From Apostichopus japonicus (taxonomy: Eukaryota > Echinodermata > Holothuroidea > Aspidochirotida > Stichopodidae), in the NCBI RefSeq assembly GCF_037975245.1, contig NC_092568.1, positions 15,213,501 to 15,277,500 of the forward strand: a DNA stretch of 64,000 nt, in the 5' to 3' direction. Position 1 is the stretch's first letter, and each line of letters starts with the position of its first letter. The notes below the pieces were generated by a model, which saw nothing but the letters and a program-made list of their open reading frames with translations, was not told where the DNA came from and did no database searches. Below are positions 44,845-55,060 of this stretch, piece after piece. Both the position numbers and the translations under genes were made by a program.

Positions 44845-47123
44845 TCAGAGTTGACACTTTTTGTAAAGTTTGTACATACATGGGAAACATTTCTCGGTGC
44901 ATTGTACCGTCTGCACTGAAAATGCGCCCGCTACACCACTTGACAAACGTGACCCCATGCTGCTTGCAAACCCTACAGTATGAATCATGCTGTTCGCAGC
45001 CGGTATTCTACTGTTTGTAGGCATCAAGGCGTGGGGTAATTCCATGACAGAAATCTGAAAAGAACAGAAACAAACATATATATAGGCTATAGATATTTAT
45101 TATAGAGAAAATTCACCTTTACTCCAAAGAAAAATATTATTAGAGAAAACCAGAGAAATAAGATATGACTAATAACTGACAAATAAGTAGTGTTTTAGGA
45201 AATAGTATTTTCTAAAACATTACTCCCTATTTGTCAATTATGAATCATATCGTAGTTCTCTGGTTTTGTCTAATAATATTTTATATATATACTATAGTGA
45301 TCGGACGTTTTTATATTTTGTTAGTGACTGCATGTCTTTTCTGATTGTGTACGTAGTGGATGTTACTGGCCTAACTAGGCCTAACTATATGGAATAACAC
45401 AGAGTCACAGACTCACGATAGTATTTCACCCAGGATTGAACGAGAAACATGGATTTGGAGTTGGGATATTCACAACGGAATTTGGTTTACTGCTAGGATA
45501 TTTTTTCCTGTGTATGTACTTTGGATATTAAAACGAGTAAGTTCAGCTGAAGCTTAGTCATGTATCCTACCCTGGTCGAATTGGGCCTACCAAATTGAAA
45601 TCGAAGCAAACTTGATTGTTTGCCCAATGGAGATGGGAATTAAATACCAATGCATACATGTGATGCATTTACATTATGAATGATTCAAATTTTGGCATAG
45701 AAATTTGTTTGTGAAGTAAACAAAAAACTTATTCCTGAGTGTGCACCTAGGCTATGATATCACACCTGTATGCTTCAAGTCTATTCTTGGTACAAAATTT
45801 GAAAACTTCAAATGTCAATATTCGAGAACGAAGCATTAGATTTGAATGTAAGTTTTACCAGAATGTTCAGATTATAGTACTCTTTGATATAACTTTTGGC
45901 TGGACAATCCTTTTCAAATGGCAAAAATGCCAGCATAATTGGATGACTATATATGACATACCTCAAGTTTCACTACTCTCGCATTCTTGGACAAAACTGT
46001 CTTCATCAACCGATGTCTCTGATGGTGCAAATGCAATGCCATCCAAAATGAAAACTCTGGGTCTAAAAAACTTGTCTGTAAGAAAAAGTATGAACAACTT
46101 TTAAGCCCTTGCAGCATATAAAAACAAAAGCAAAAAGAGAAACAAAGCAAAGATGGTACAATTTACATGGTATATCAACATCACTTCCCCAACACCTTTA
46201 CTACTTTAAGTTTAAAGATGAACAATAATGACATTTTACATTACTCTCTGTGGTTTATATTTGAATTTCCTTTAAACTGGGACGTTGACTTTCAAACACA
46301 AACCGTTTCTTTCTGCTGATTAAAGAAATTTCTGGTTGAAATTGCTACTGATGAGGCAGTTTTTTGGGAAATCTTTGCAGGATGCATATTTATAGCTGAT
46401 TTGAAGGGAAACTGTACAGAAAGTTGTGTATCTCTCAACTACCTACCTATCCTCCTTTAAAAAATGCCTCTCAAAAAATACTACAAAAATCTAACCTGTT
46501 TCTTGTTGCCAAGGAAGGCTTGTTGGCATTCCAATGCACCTGTCAAGCATTTCAAGAAATGCAGTTCCTCACAAGTGACTGCTGTAAGGAAAGAGCAACG
46601 GTTCTGTGAAATCTTCTTGACATAAATTGAAAATGTTTGTTAAAACTAGCTTTATTCTGACAAAATATGTCCATATATCAAAGAAAACAATAGTAAGACA
46701 GAAGAGGTGACACAGCTGAAATGATGCTTGTAACCAGAACAACAAAATTGAAGGTTTATCTTAATGCATCACAATATCAATGGAGCATTTGCAGTTCACA
46801 TTTGGACCAAACAATTTCAGAAACAATATATTATCAATTTGACCTTCCGTGATGCTTGATCCTTCCAATGAATGATGTAGCTTCTAATCTTACATTGCAC
46901 GTCTTTTAGTTTTTCAGGATAAGTAAAAAAAAAAAAAAGTAGGCCTAGCCTAGCCTAGGCCTAATTAAAATAAAGAAAAAAATTAAAACATTATGAGAGC
47001 ATGCAAAAACATTACTTACATGGTAATTTTGGTTGGGGCATACGTTGATACCGTTGTAACTCTCTCCTGAGCTCATCTTCTTCGGTCCCCAGCAAGCTTC
47101 CAACATATTTGCACTTCTTCTCT
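44845..47123 (-). CDS. Four-exon gene model of unknown function
   Basis: Minus-strand exons: about 47123-47020, 46581-46496, 46075-45962 and 45054-44845. Donors are CAT|GTAAGT, CAG|GTTAGA and GAG|GTATGT. Acceptors are TTCCTTACAG, TTTTCTTACAG and TTCTTTTCAG. All junctions are GT-AG and the phases agree (1/2, 0, 0). Exon 1 reads 'KKCKYVGSLLGTEEDELRRE', exon 2 'TCEELHFLKCLTGALECQQ', exon 3 'TSFLDPEFSFWM', exon 4 'NSRIPAANSMIHTVGFAS' to a stop. Exons 3 and 4 also have protein-like alternative frames (exon 3 'VFILDGIAFAPSETSVDED' ending in TGA; exon 4 'HDSYCRVCKQHG'), so the true frame there is uncertain. The 5' end was not found. No domain recognised. Exon 1 is duplicated at 26.9 kb. Confidence 0.45.
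45131..45282. repeat. ~75-bp-arm foldback element
   Basis: Left arm from AAAATATTATTAGAG and right arm ending CTAATAATATTTT are imperfect reverse complements over about 75 bp, with almost no loop (near AATAGTATTT, about 45,201-45,210). It looks like a small foldback MITE. It lies just outside the last exon of the gene model. Confidence 0.85.
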
Positions 47124-48075
47124 TGCTGGTAAACGACTAACGTACTGAACCACGTACAATGCAAGTGGTATAATGCAAGTGGTAGGCTATAGTATAGGCT
47201 ACTACAACCAACGAGGTAAATGAATCTGGAGAAACTATCACACAGTAAATACGCGCGTACCATGTATGGAGGGTCATGTGATGTGTTCCAGGGTGGTACT
47301 AATATACTACTCTCCCTATTACGCATGATGATTTCACCCAACTAGTACGTAAATGAGTTTGCGTGCTTAGAGCAGCAGACGACACCCGTTACCTAGCAAT
47401 AACCGTGCCTGTAGCCTAACGTGATAGCTATATTCCCGTCGAGCAGCATTCGGCTCTGTTCCATGGAGAATTCCGTGGTTGCACTGAACTAAACATTTCC
47501 ACACATTTCCCATTTCTACATTCACTTGTAGCGTGTAGTAATAACGTTAGGCCATATGAGACAAAGCTTGCCCCTAGAGCTGTATTAATAAGTAAGATCT
47601 ATTATGTAGAAAGCCTGCCTTCATTCAAGAGAATAAGGTTGAACGTTAGCATATTAGCACTATTTCGTAGGCCTGAAGTACCAGTACCTTCTTATGCCGT
47701 TAGTTCCCATGTCCGAACGGACCAATCTTTCACGAAGTCACTAACACTGTTCTCGAACTGCTACAGAGAAATATCAGTATAGTACCACCCTGGAACACAT
47801 CACATGACCCTCCATACATGGTACGCGCGCACCCAATAGACATGAATCCTCCAGATTCATTTACCTCGTTGACTACAACATGACCGAAAAGTTGATATTC
47901 GAAAAATGCACTCAACTAAATCACTGGAAATAATGAATCCAAACTGCTTTAAACACTAGATCCGTTGACAGAAACAATAAACCTTGATACTAGAGTGAAC
48001 GCGACAGGAGGTGTTCACTAAACTGAGCAAAATACAAGCAAATTTCCGAAGAAAGATGATACCGACAACACGCCA
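47066..48075 (-). repeat. Copy B of the duplicated segment (see 26,680-26,967), split by a foldback insertion
   Basis: 47,066-47,200 and 47,886-48,075 on the minus strand match the continuous plus-strand segment 26,680-26,967. The extra ~690 bp between them is bounded by inverted repeats. Confidence 0.8.
47195..47885. mobile_element. Foldback/TIR insertion with ~110-bp inverted arms
   Basis: The arm 47,195-47,308 and arm about 47,770-47,885 are reverse complements with some indels. Shared words include CAACGAGGTAAATGAATCT, ACCATGTATGGAGGGTCATG and TGTTCCAGGGTGGTACTA. The segment is absent from the paralogous copy at 26.8 kb, so it is probably an insertion. No transposase inside. Target duplication not resolved. 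Confidence 0.65.
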
Positions 48076-48462
48076 CTGATGTATTCCGATATCTATATAC
48101 TGTAACTATCTTTGAAAGTGTATAAGTTTTACCGCCGAAATTGTCCCGAGTAATGTTCCTTGTAAATGTGAACTGTAATACATTTAACACCAAACGAATC
48201 TATTTGGTTCGTGTTTCGTGGGTGAAACAGGACAGATGTAATTAATTAAAATAAATTTATTTAAAAATTGTGGGTTTCTTTTTTTTTTTGGTATCGTTTT
48301 TCTCCGCTTTAGAAGACCAGACAAAATTAAAAAATAATGAATAAACGTACCGGGCACGCCGTCTGCGGTACGGTCGGTCATTATGCATATTCATTTTGTC
48401 GACAGCAACGTTAACCTAACTTCGACCAACTAAACGTAAAATAGTATATTGTACTGTACTAA
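48076..48462. other. Non-coding stretch
   Basis: No feature recognised. Confidence 0.45.
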
Positions 48463-48610
48463 ACCAATAGGAAGGCCCGTGACTACTTTGCTTGGAAAAA
48501 TAAAGTCGCAATTTAAGGACGTTAATATTAACAATTTCGAAGAAGCAATAAACCTTGCGCAAGATCGTGATACATGGCGGAGGTTAATCACTGAGCATGT
48601 CGGATACACG
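48463..48610 (+). pseudogene. LINE ORF2 C-terminal fragment
   Basis: One frame reads 'IGRPVTTLLGKIKSQF', then 'EEAINLAQDRDTWRRLI'. This is the 'GRP..RW...I......A..LA.DR..WR' end found in many non-LTR retrotransposon ORF2 proteins. It is 5'-truncated to about 150 bp. The family differs from the LINE at the start of the window. The short frame has no stop but cannot encode a functional protein. Confidence 0.65.
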
Positions 48611-48771
48611 AGACTCAACTTACTACTAGGCCTACTACTGTAGGCTACTGTGTGCATATCGCGCGATATGTATAGACCTTGTCCTTAGACTTTTAGAGTA
48701 AGTACGGACGACGTTACTTCTATGCTCTAAGAAAATTCCGGAACTTTTGTCGCTCAATATTGAGGCCTACA

Positions 48772-49043
48772 ATGCCTTCTAAATATAGAGACTATTTCAG
48801 GACAAGCAACCCGTTTAAATGTGTGCCACGAACCACACGGTGGCGACTAAGCTCATCTCAGTTAGACGATTTAGACAATGGTGATGAGATGCCTAACGTT
48901 AGGCCCAATATTAGTGACACTACTCATGTTAGTGTTGCCGTTAGCCCAGCTAGTACTAGTTCTACGACTAGTCTGAATACTACTAACGTTGGTACCACTC
49001 AACTCCCAACAGAAGGAATCAATGAAGGAAATGGAGCTGAAAG
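48772..49043 (+). CDS. Candidate first exon of an unknown protein
   Basis: ATG at 48772 opens a 90-codon frame ('MPSKYRDYFRTSNPFKC', 'VPRTTRWRLSSSQLDD') that becomes Ser/Thr-rich and ends at a donor-like AAG|GTTGTT at 49043. The short basic 'VPR.T.WR' start followed by an acidic stretch resembles the N-termini of some transposon-encoded proteins, but I cannot name the family. No following exon was found before 52 kb. Could be a gene remnant. Confidence 0.35.
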
Positions 49044-49260
49044 GTTGTTAAAATGACTTTTTTTACTTCAGTTATGATGGAACTGGATGTTTTTCCCACC
49101 ATGAACAAAAATGTATACAGCCTGTGGTATTGGTAAGGCTATAGGCTGCCTACAGAAAACCTAGTACTTTTTATTAGTAGGGTAATATTTTGAATGGGCC
49201 TAGGCTACAGACTATTTGTATTACTATTACTGTCTTGGTCCATACCTAGGCTTAGCCCTG

Positions 49261-49578
49261 TAGCCTAGTCCACCAAAATTACATGTGCAGGGTATACAAT
49301 TAAGCTTCTTTAAAGTTAGGAGCATGGAACTGCCCTTCAAATGCATAGCTGGAGGCGAAAAAAAACATTTGGGGGCTAGATCATACTAGTCTAAAGTATT
49401 TTAGTAGTAAAGAGTACAGTCTAGCCTAGTCCACCAAAATTACATGTGCAGGGTATACAATTAAGCTTCTTTAAAGTTAGGAGCATGGAACTGCCCTTAA
49501 AATGCATAGCTGGAGGCGGGGAAAAAATTGGGGGGCTAGATCATACTAGTCTAAAGTATTTTAGTAGTAAATAGTACA
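49261..49578 (+). repeat. 161-bp tandem duplication
   Basis: 49261-49421 and 49422-49578 are near-identical (TAGCCTAGTCCACCAAAATT ... TTTTAGTAGTAAA). They differ mainly in a short A-run/G-run segment. Confidence 0.95.
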
Positions 49579-49791
49579 CAAACAATACCGTGGTTCCCGT
49601 TTAGTCCAAAGAGACATTATTTGATGTCAAAGTTACAGTAGCAGATTCGAACTGACCAGAAACGTGGTGCAAAAAGCACATGAACGTACAGGTCACTCTG
49701 TGACGTCATTGTGCGGAGTGTACCGCAATCACAATGGACTTTCCACGTATTTCTCGTAAGACAGTGAACCTTTTCTTAACTTCACTCTCCG

Positions 49792-49975
49792 CAAGAGTTA
49801 CCTGAATACTTAGATTGAAGGGCTCGTGTTCAGTGCTCAGAAGGAAGAACAATTACACTTAAGTTGCCATTCTATTATTTTTTTCTTGGGGGGGGGGGGA
49901 GGAGTAGGGGTGGGAAACAAGTTGTTTGGCAAAGAACAATCTAAAGACTTCTTTGCTGTGAGTCACGATGTAAAG
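49792..49975 (+). repeat. Direct repeat, left copy
   Basis: Matches 51124-51305 closely: CGCAAGAGTTACCTGAATA, AGGGCTCGTGTTCAGTGCTC, a G run after TTTTTTCTT, and AGTCACGATGTAAA. It lacks TG...CA ends, so it is not an obvious LTR. Confidence 0.9.
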
Positions 49976-51123
49976 CAGAAGTTTTGTTTATGCAGTAGCA
50001 GGTATATAGCGCTTGTGTGTAACGTGGAAAAAAACTGCCAATTTCTCTGACGAAGGATGATGTATCCAACAATAAATTAACACATATTAATGTTGACGTT
50101 GCGTCGTTGCACCACCCAACCAAAGATATTTTATTTCTGTGTATGATTTTGGTTGCTGTTTGTGTGTGCATGGATTTCACTGATGCAAAGAATATTAGTT
50201 ACATTGCTGAGGTTCCCAATCTGATTGAAAGTGATTGAAACAGAGGGCCCTGTTTAAGTTACGTATAACATAATCTTTTTATTGGAAAGCTGATTCTGAT
50301 CAGTATTGTTTGGAGAAAGAAAGAAATTAACACAACAGGAACACTGTAGATATAAATGACTATGTGAATAAAATTGTGAATTCTGTACAATGCAGAAATT
50401 GTTTATTCTTGTTCACAATTGATTTTCAAACTCTATTGATAGTTATTTAATTTTTATATATACTAATTGTGTTCATTGAACGATACACACCAGTCGAAGA
50501 GATGCATAATATAAATACTGTATAAACATGAGTACAGTAAATGGTATGGTAGTCGAAGGTTTTTTGCTTGCATGGAGACCCAATATTTACCAGCTCTGAC
50601 AACTCTCTCAAAATACCACTGGCTATGTAAAACAATATCTATGGGTATACTAGACTTTTGTTTACATGTACCACCTTTTTAATATTTGCCTATCATAAAA
50701 TTGCAAAATTTTGAATGTAATTAACCCCAATGAGTTAGAAGAGTCAGTCATTTTAGGCTCAAGTGAATGAGCTGTTTGTGGTTTTTGTTTTTTACTGTGT
50801 AAAGACACCAATCGTTTATATTCTATTTATAAGCTGCAATATTTTTGTACACAAAATCCATAACGTTAGGTCATGTTATGACCTTTTTGTTGTGAAACAA
50901 TAATTTCAACAAGCATTTCCTATATGTAAGAAATTTCATAGTAATCTGAATGTTATTCTTCATTGTACAGTGGTAAAATCAATTTGAAAAGTATTTGTTG
51001 TAAATTGCTGTGGTAAGCCTCTCATCTTTCTTTCTGTCTTAATGGCTGTCGTTCACTTTTGACTCAAGAGGGCATTGCGTATCTCTTTGGAAATTTGTCA
51101 AACCTTTACCGCTTTATTCTATG
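49976..51123. other. DNA between the direct repeats
   Basis: AT-rich; no recognised protein or structural motif. Confidence 0.5.
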
Positions 51124-51305
51124 GCGCAAGAGTTACCTGAATAATTAGATTAAAGGGCTCGTGTTCAGTGCTCAGAAGGGAGAACAATTACACTTAGGTT
51201 GCCGTTCTATTTTTTTTTCTTGGGGGGGGGGGGGGTAGGGGTGGATGACAGAAGTTGTTTTGCAAAGAACAATCCAAAGACTTTTTTGCTGTTAGTCACG
51301 ATGTA
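51124..51305 (+). repeat. Direct repeat, right copy
   Basis: See the left copy at 49792-49975. Carries a longer G run (about 51,221-51,235). Confidence 0.9.
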
Positions 51306-52359
51306 AAATAATGCCAAATATAGTTTTTTTTTTGTCTACAGTACTCAAGGAAGTTGTACTGTGCATGTTACACTTAGCTTAGGCTAAGTCTACCAGAACA
51401 GGAAAAACATCAGCTTTGGTGAACATTCAAATTTGTACATTTTCTTGAAATGTACTGCAACTAATTTTATCTTTTTTAATTCGTTTGTGTGTATATATAG
51501 GCCTCAACCATACTATTTAGTCTCAAAGTGCAAGCAATTGTGATCTAGGGATGTTATAATTGACTTCAAAAGAACGTAAAGGTCATAGCTTGGCTTTTGC
51601 TGTTAACACAGGTTTGTCTTGGGGGACGTAAGTTTTTATCTGCAGAATGCAAACTTTTTCGGGCAGATGCGTCCCTGGAACACGCGTTTTGAATTCCTAG
51701 TAAACTAAAAACACTCGCTGACATTTTACCAATTGACTGTTTACATTTGGCCACCCCAAAAACATTTGGTGACCATAACAAGGGTTGTGACCCCAATTTG
51801 ACTACCAGGGGTGTAACATAGAGTACTAGTCCACTTTACTTTCACCAAATTATTGTAGTAATGCATTAGTGAACATTAGTGAATGTATAAGTGGTAAAAT
51901 AATTATTTTGAGAGTGCAGGCAATACCAAATATAAACTTCAAAAAGTCATACCGCATCATCCTGTAGTTTTTATAAAGTTTTTAAATTTCTGTCATCACA
52001 GTATGTAAAGTTGGAATCAAGGCACAGTATGAAGCATGTACAGTAGCTTAATACACAATGGCATTTCCTTATAACTCATGGGAGATTACCAAATCAATGC
52101 TTTATATTTCAGGGTGCTCCATTTAATAACATATATCACCAATGCATGAGGTTACTTTAAACAACCAGCTAGCTGAAATTCGAAAAAATGAAAGCTTGTT
52201 TGCATCTTAAGATGTCAAGAGCTCATCTGGAAAAGAAAAATAATCAAACTCTTCATTCCTACCAAGACTTATTGTGATAAAATATGATATAATCATCCTA
52301 TATACAGTATACCATAAAATTACATCCAAGTTGACTAATTGCATGTGTGCAATTGTAAA
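51306..52359. other. Non-coding stretch
   Basis: Nothing recognised. Confidence 0.5.
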
Positions 52360-52725
52360 TTGATCAAAGTCCAAAATACATGCACTGTAAATTTGAATAC
52401 ATGCACTATGAATTTGACAAAGTCCAAAATACATGCTTCACAAGCATTCATGAAACAACTAAGTCCAAATACATGTTTGACAGTTTGGTTAAATGCATGC
52501 ATACACCAAGTTATATGCCCAATGGACACTTATATTGCTGCGATACATGCTTAGTGTAAGGTTTACACGCATGTATTCGAATACATGCATGCATAAATAC
52601 ATGCTTCCTGGATGCATGCATGTAAATTGTATGAAAACAGCATGTGTAGAGCATGTTTTAGCCTTTTCATACAAGATACATACAATTTACATGCAATTTA
52701 CATGCAGTTTACATGCTTTAATTTG
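52360..52725. repeat. ACATGC-rich region next to array block 2
   Basis: Dense in ATACATGC, GCATGCAT and TACATGCA words, including imperfect AAGTCCAAAATACATGC repeats near 52,367, 52,422 and 52,460. Compositionally like 43,211-43,690 and, like it, directly abutting the ~240-bp satellite family. Confidence 0.85.
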
Positions 52726-54430
52726 GGGCATAAAACAAGAAATGCAAGGCCAGGAATTATCCTTTTAACCAAACAGCAGGGTGAGCAGGTTGGTCCCACA
52801 TTTTTGGTGCTCATTTGATCCTACCGTAAATGAAAGTGGTAACTGACAATACAGTTGCTTCCCAGTATATAACATCTAGCTGCTATACCCCTGTTTATTA
52901 CTTCTAATTAAGTTAAGCTTATCACTTTTGTTAAAAAAATTCTTTGGGAATACAAAACAGGAAGCAAGCCCAGGTACTACCCTTAAAACTATTAACAGCA
53001 GGTTGACAGGTTCCATGGTCCCACATTTTCTGTTCTTATGAGATCCTACTATAAATGTTTGTGGAAACTAAAAACACAGCTGCTTCTACCCAGTATATAT
53101 GAAGCTGCTACCCCTGTTATAAAACAAAAAGTGCAAGGCCAGGAATTCTCCATTTTACCCAACAGCAGGTTGGTCCCACATTTTTGGTGCTCATTTGATC
53201 CTACAGTAAATGAAAGTGTTAACTGACAATACAGTTGCTTCCCAGTATATAATACATATCAAGCTGCTATACCCCTGTTAAGTACTACTAATTAAGTTAA
53301 GCTTAGCACATTTGTTAAAAAACTTCTGTGGGAATACAAAACAGATAGCGATCAAAAGTTCAGGAACTACCCTTAAAACTATTAACAGCAGGTTGTCAGG
53401 TTCCATGGTTCCATATTTTCTGTTCTTATTAGATCCTACTGTAAATGTTTGTTGAAACTGAAAAGACAGCTGCTTCTACCCATGCAGTATGGCTGCCACC
53501 CCTGTTAGGACTATACTAAATGAGTAAAACTAAGTAGATACTAATTATAAAACAATTTGGTGGGGATATAAAACTTGAATTGCAAGTTAGCCATGATTTA
53601 TCCTTTTAACCAACAGCAGGTTGGTCCCACATTTTCTGTGCTCATTGAAGCCTATACTCTAAATGTACAGTAAGTGGTAAGAGACAACACAGTTGCTTCT
53701 GCCCAGTATGAAATATAAAAAGCTGTCATCCTTATTGAGGACTACTTATCGAAAAAAAACTTAAAACCCATTCTGTGGGTATATAAAACCAGGCCAGGAA
53801 TTATATTATTAACTATATATATATATATATATACACACACAGCAGGTTAATTGGCAGGTTGGTCCCACATTTTCTGTGCTCATTAGGGCCTATGTGTTGA
53901 TGTTAGTGGACACAGACATAGTAGTTGCTTCTGCCAAGTGTGTAGTACATCTAAAGCTGCCAACCATGTTAGGAATATGAACTGAGTAAAACTAAGCAGA
54001 TTTTGTTGAACACTTCTATAGGGGTATAAAACAAGAAATGCAAGGCCAGGAATTATCTTTTTAATCAAAGAGCAGGTTGGTCCGACATTTTTGGCAGATT
54101 TTATTTGTAAAACAATTTGGCTGTGCTAATTATTTGAGCCTGCTGTTAGTGTTAGTTAAAACTGAAAACATACTGTAGTTGCTTCTGCCCAGTATGTTAC
54201 ACTTTTGAAGTTGTCCCCCCCTGTTTAAGACTACTTAATGAGAAAAACTATTTTGTAAAACAATTCTGTGGGATATAGAACATGAAGTGCAGGGCTAGGA
54301 ATTATCCTTTTTAACCAAACAACAGGTTGGTCCCACATATTGTGTGCTCATTTGAGCCTAAACTGTAAATGGAAGTGGTAACTGACGACACTGTTGTTTC
54401 TGTCCAGTGGTAATACATGTCAAGCTCTAC
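52726..54430 (+). repeat. Satellite-like array, block 2
   Basis: Same unit family and orientation as block 1. The first ~1.0 kb is nearly identical in order and sequence to 41,290-42,400, including idiosyncratic words (AACATCTAGCTGCTATACCCC, split as AACATCTAGCTG / CTATACCCC, and AGATAGCGATC), so it is a recent segmental copy rather than independent units. Confidence 0.9.
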
Positions 54431-55060
54431 TAATTCCTTACTAGACACATTTAATTTTTGCATTCAGAATGAATTCATTTCGCCTTCTCAGTGAATGCAA
54501 ATAAAATTGCATTTGGCTTTTATTGAAGGCAAATCCATGCATTTTGAAGGCATCATTGCATATCTTCAAGCACATGCAACAGCTAGCAAGTGCATCATTC
54601 ACTCACACATGTACATATATATGCAATAATAAAAGTAGCTAGCATGCGAATTACACATAGTGCTCCATAGCAGTCTACGTTACCATGGCTACGAACAGTG
54701 TTTTTCAAATATAATCTTGACAGTTGCAATCATCCTAACCGATAGAAACCTGTGAAGATATAAGTCTTCTGGTCACACTGTTCAAAAGGCACTTTTTATT
54801 TTTTATTCAAAATGACGTCCGAATCTGACGGTGATTGAAACTGGGGTAATGATTATACTTGGGAAAATGATCCTTGAACTCCTTTTGGCAATTTTCCTTC
54901 ATTTTTGCATAGTACGCCAGGGGTAACATCCATTTTCAACTTTACTTTTCTTCTGAAGCAATATCAAAGTTTGCACTGAACATTTTTGAAGTTTTTTGCT
55001 TGGTAGGATGAACTTAAAAAAACTGTTGTGGTATCAAAAGATAAACGCTTTTGTAAAAGA
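54431..55060. other. Unrelated DNA between array pieces
   Basis: GCATTT/ATGCA-rich at first. At about 54,811 a frame reads 'MTSESDGD' then, with two stops, 'NWGNDYTWENDP' and 'TPFGNFPSFLH'. This has a coding look but I cannot identify it. A partial array unit resumes at 55,060-55,130. Confidence 0.35.

Noticed and set aside
49792-51305. LTR retrotransposon with 183-bp LTRs
   Set aside because: The direct repeats have no TG...CA ends, no primer site or polypurine tract, and no coding region between them.
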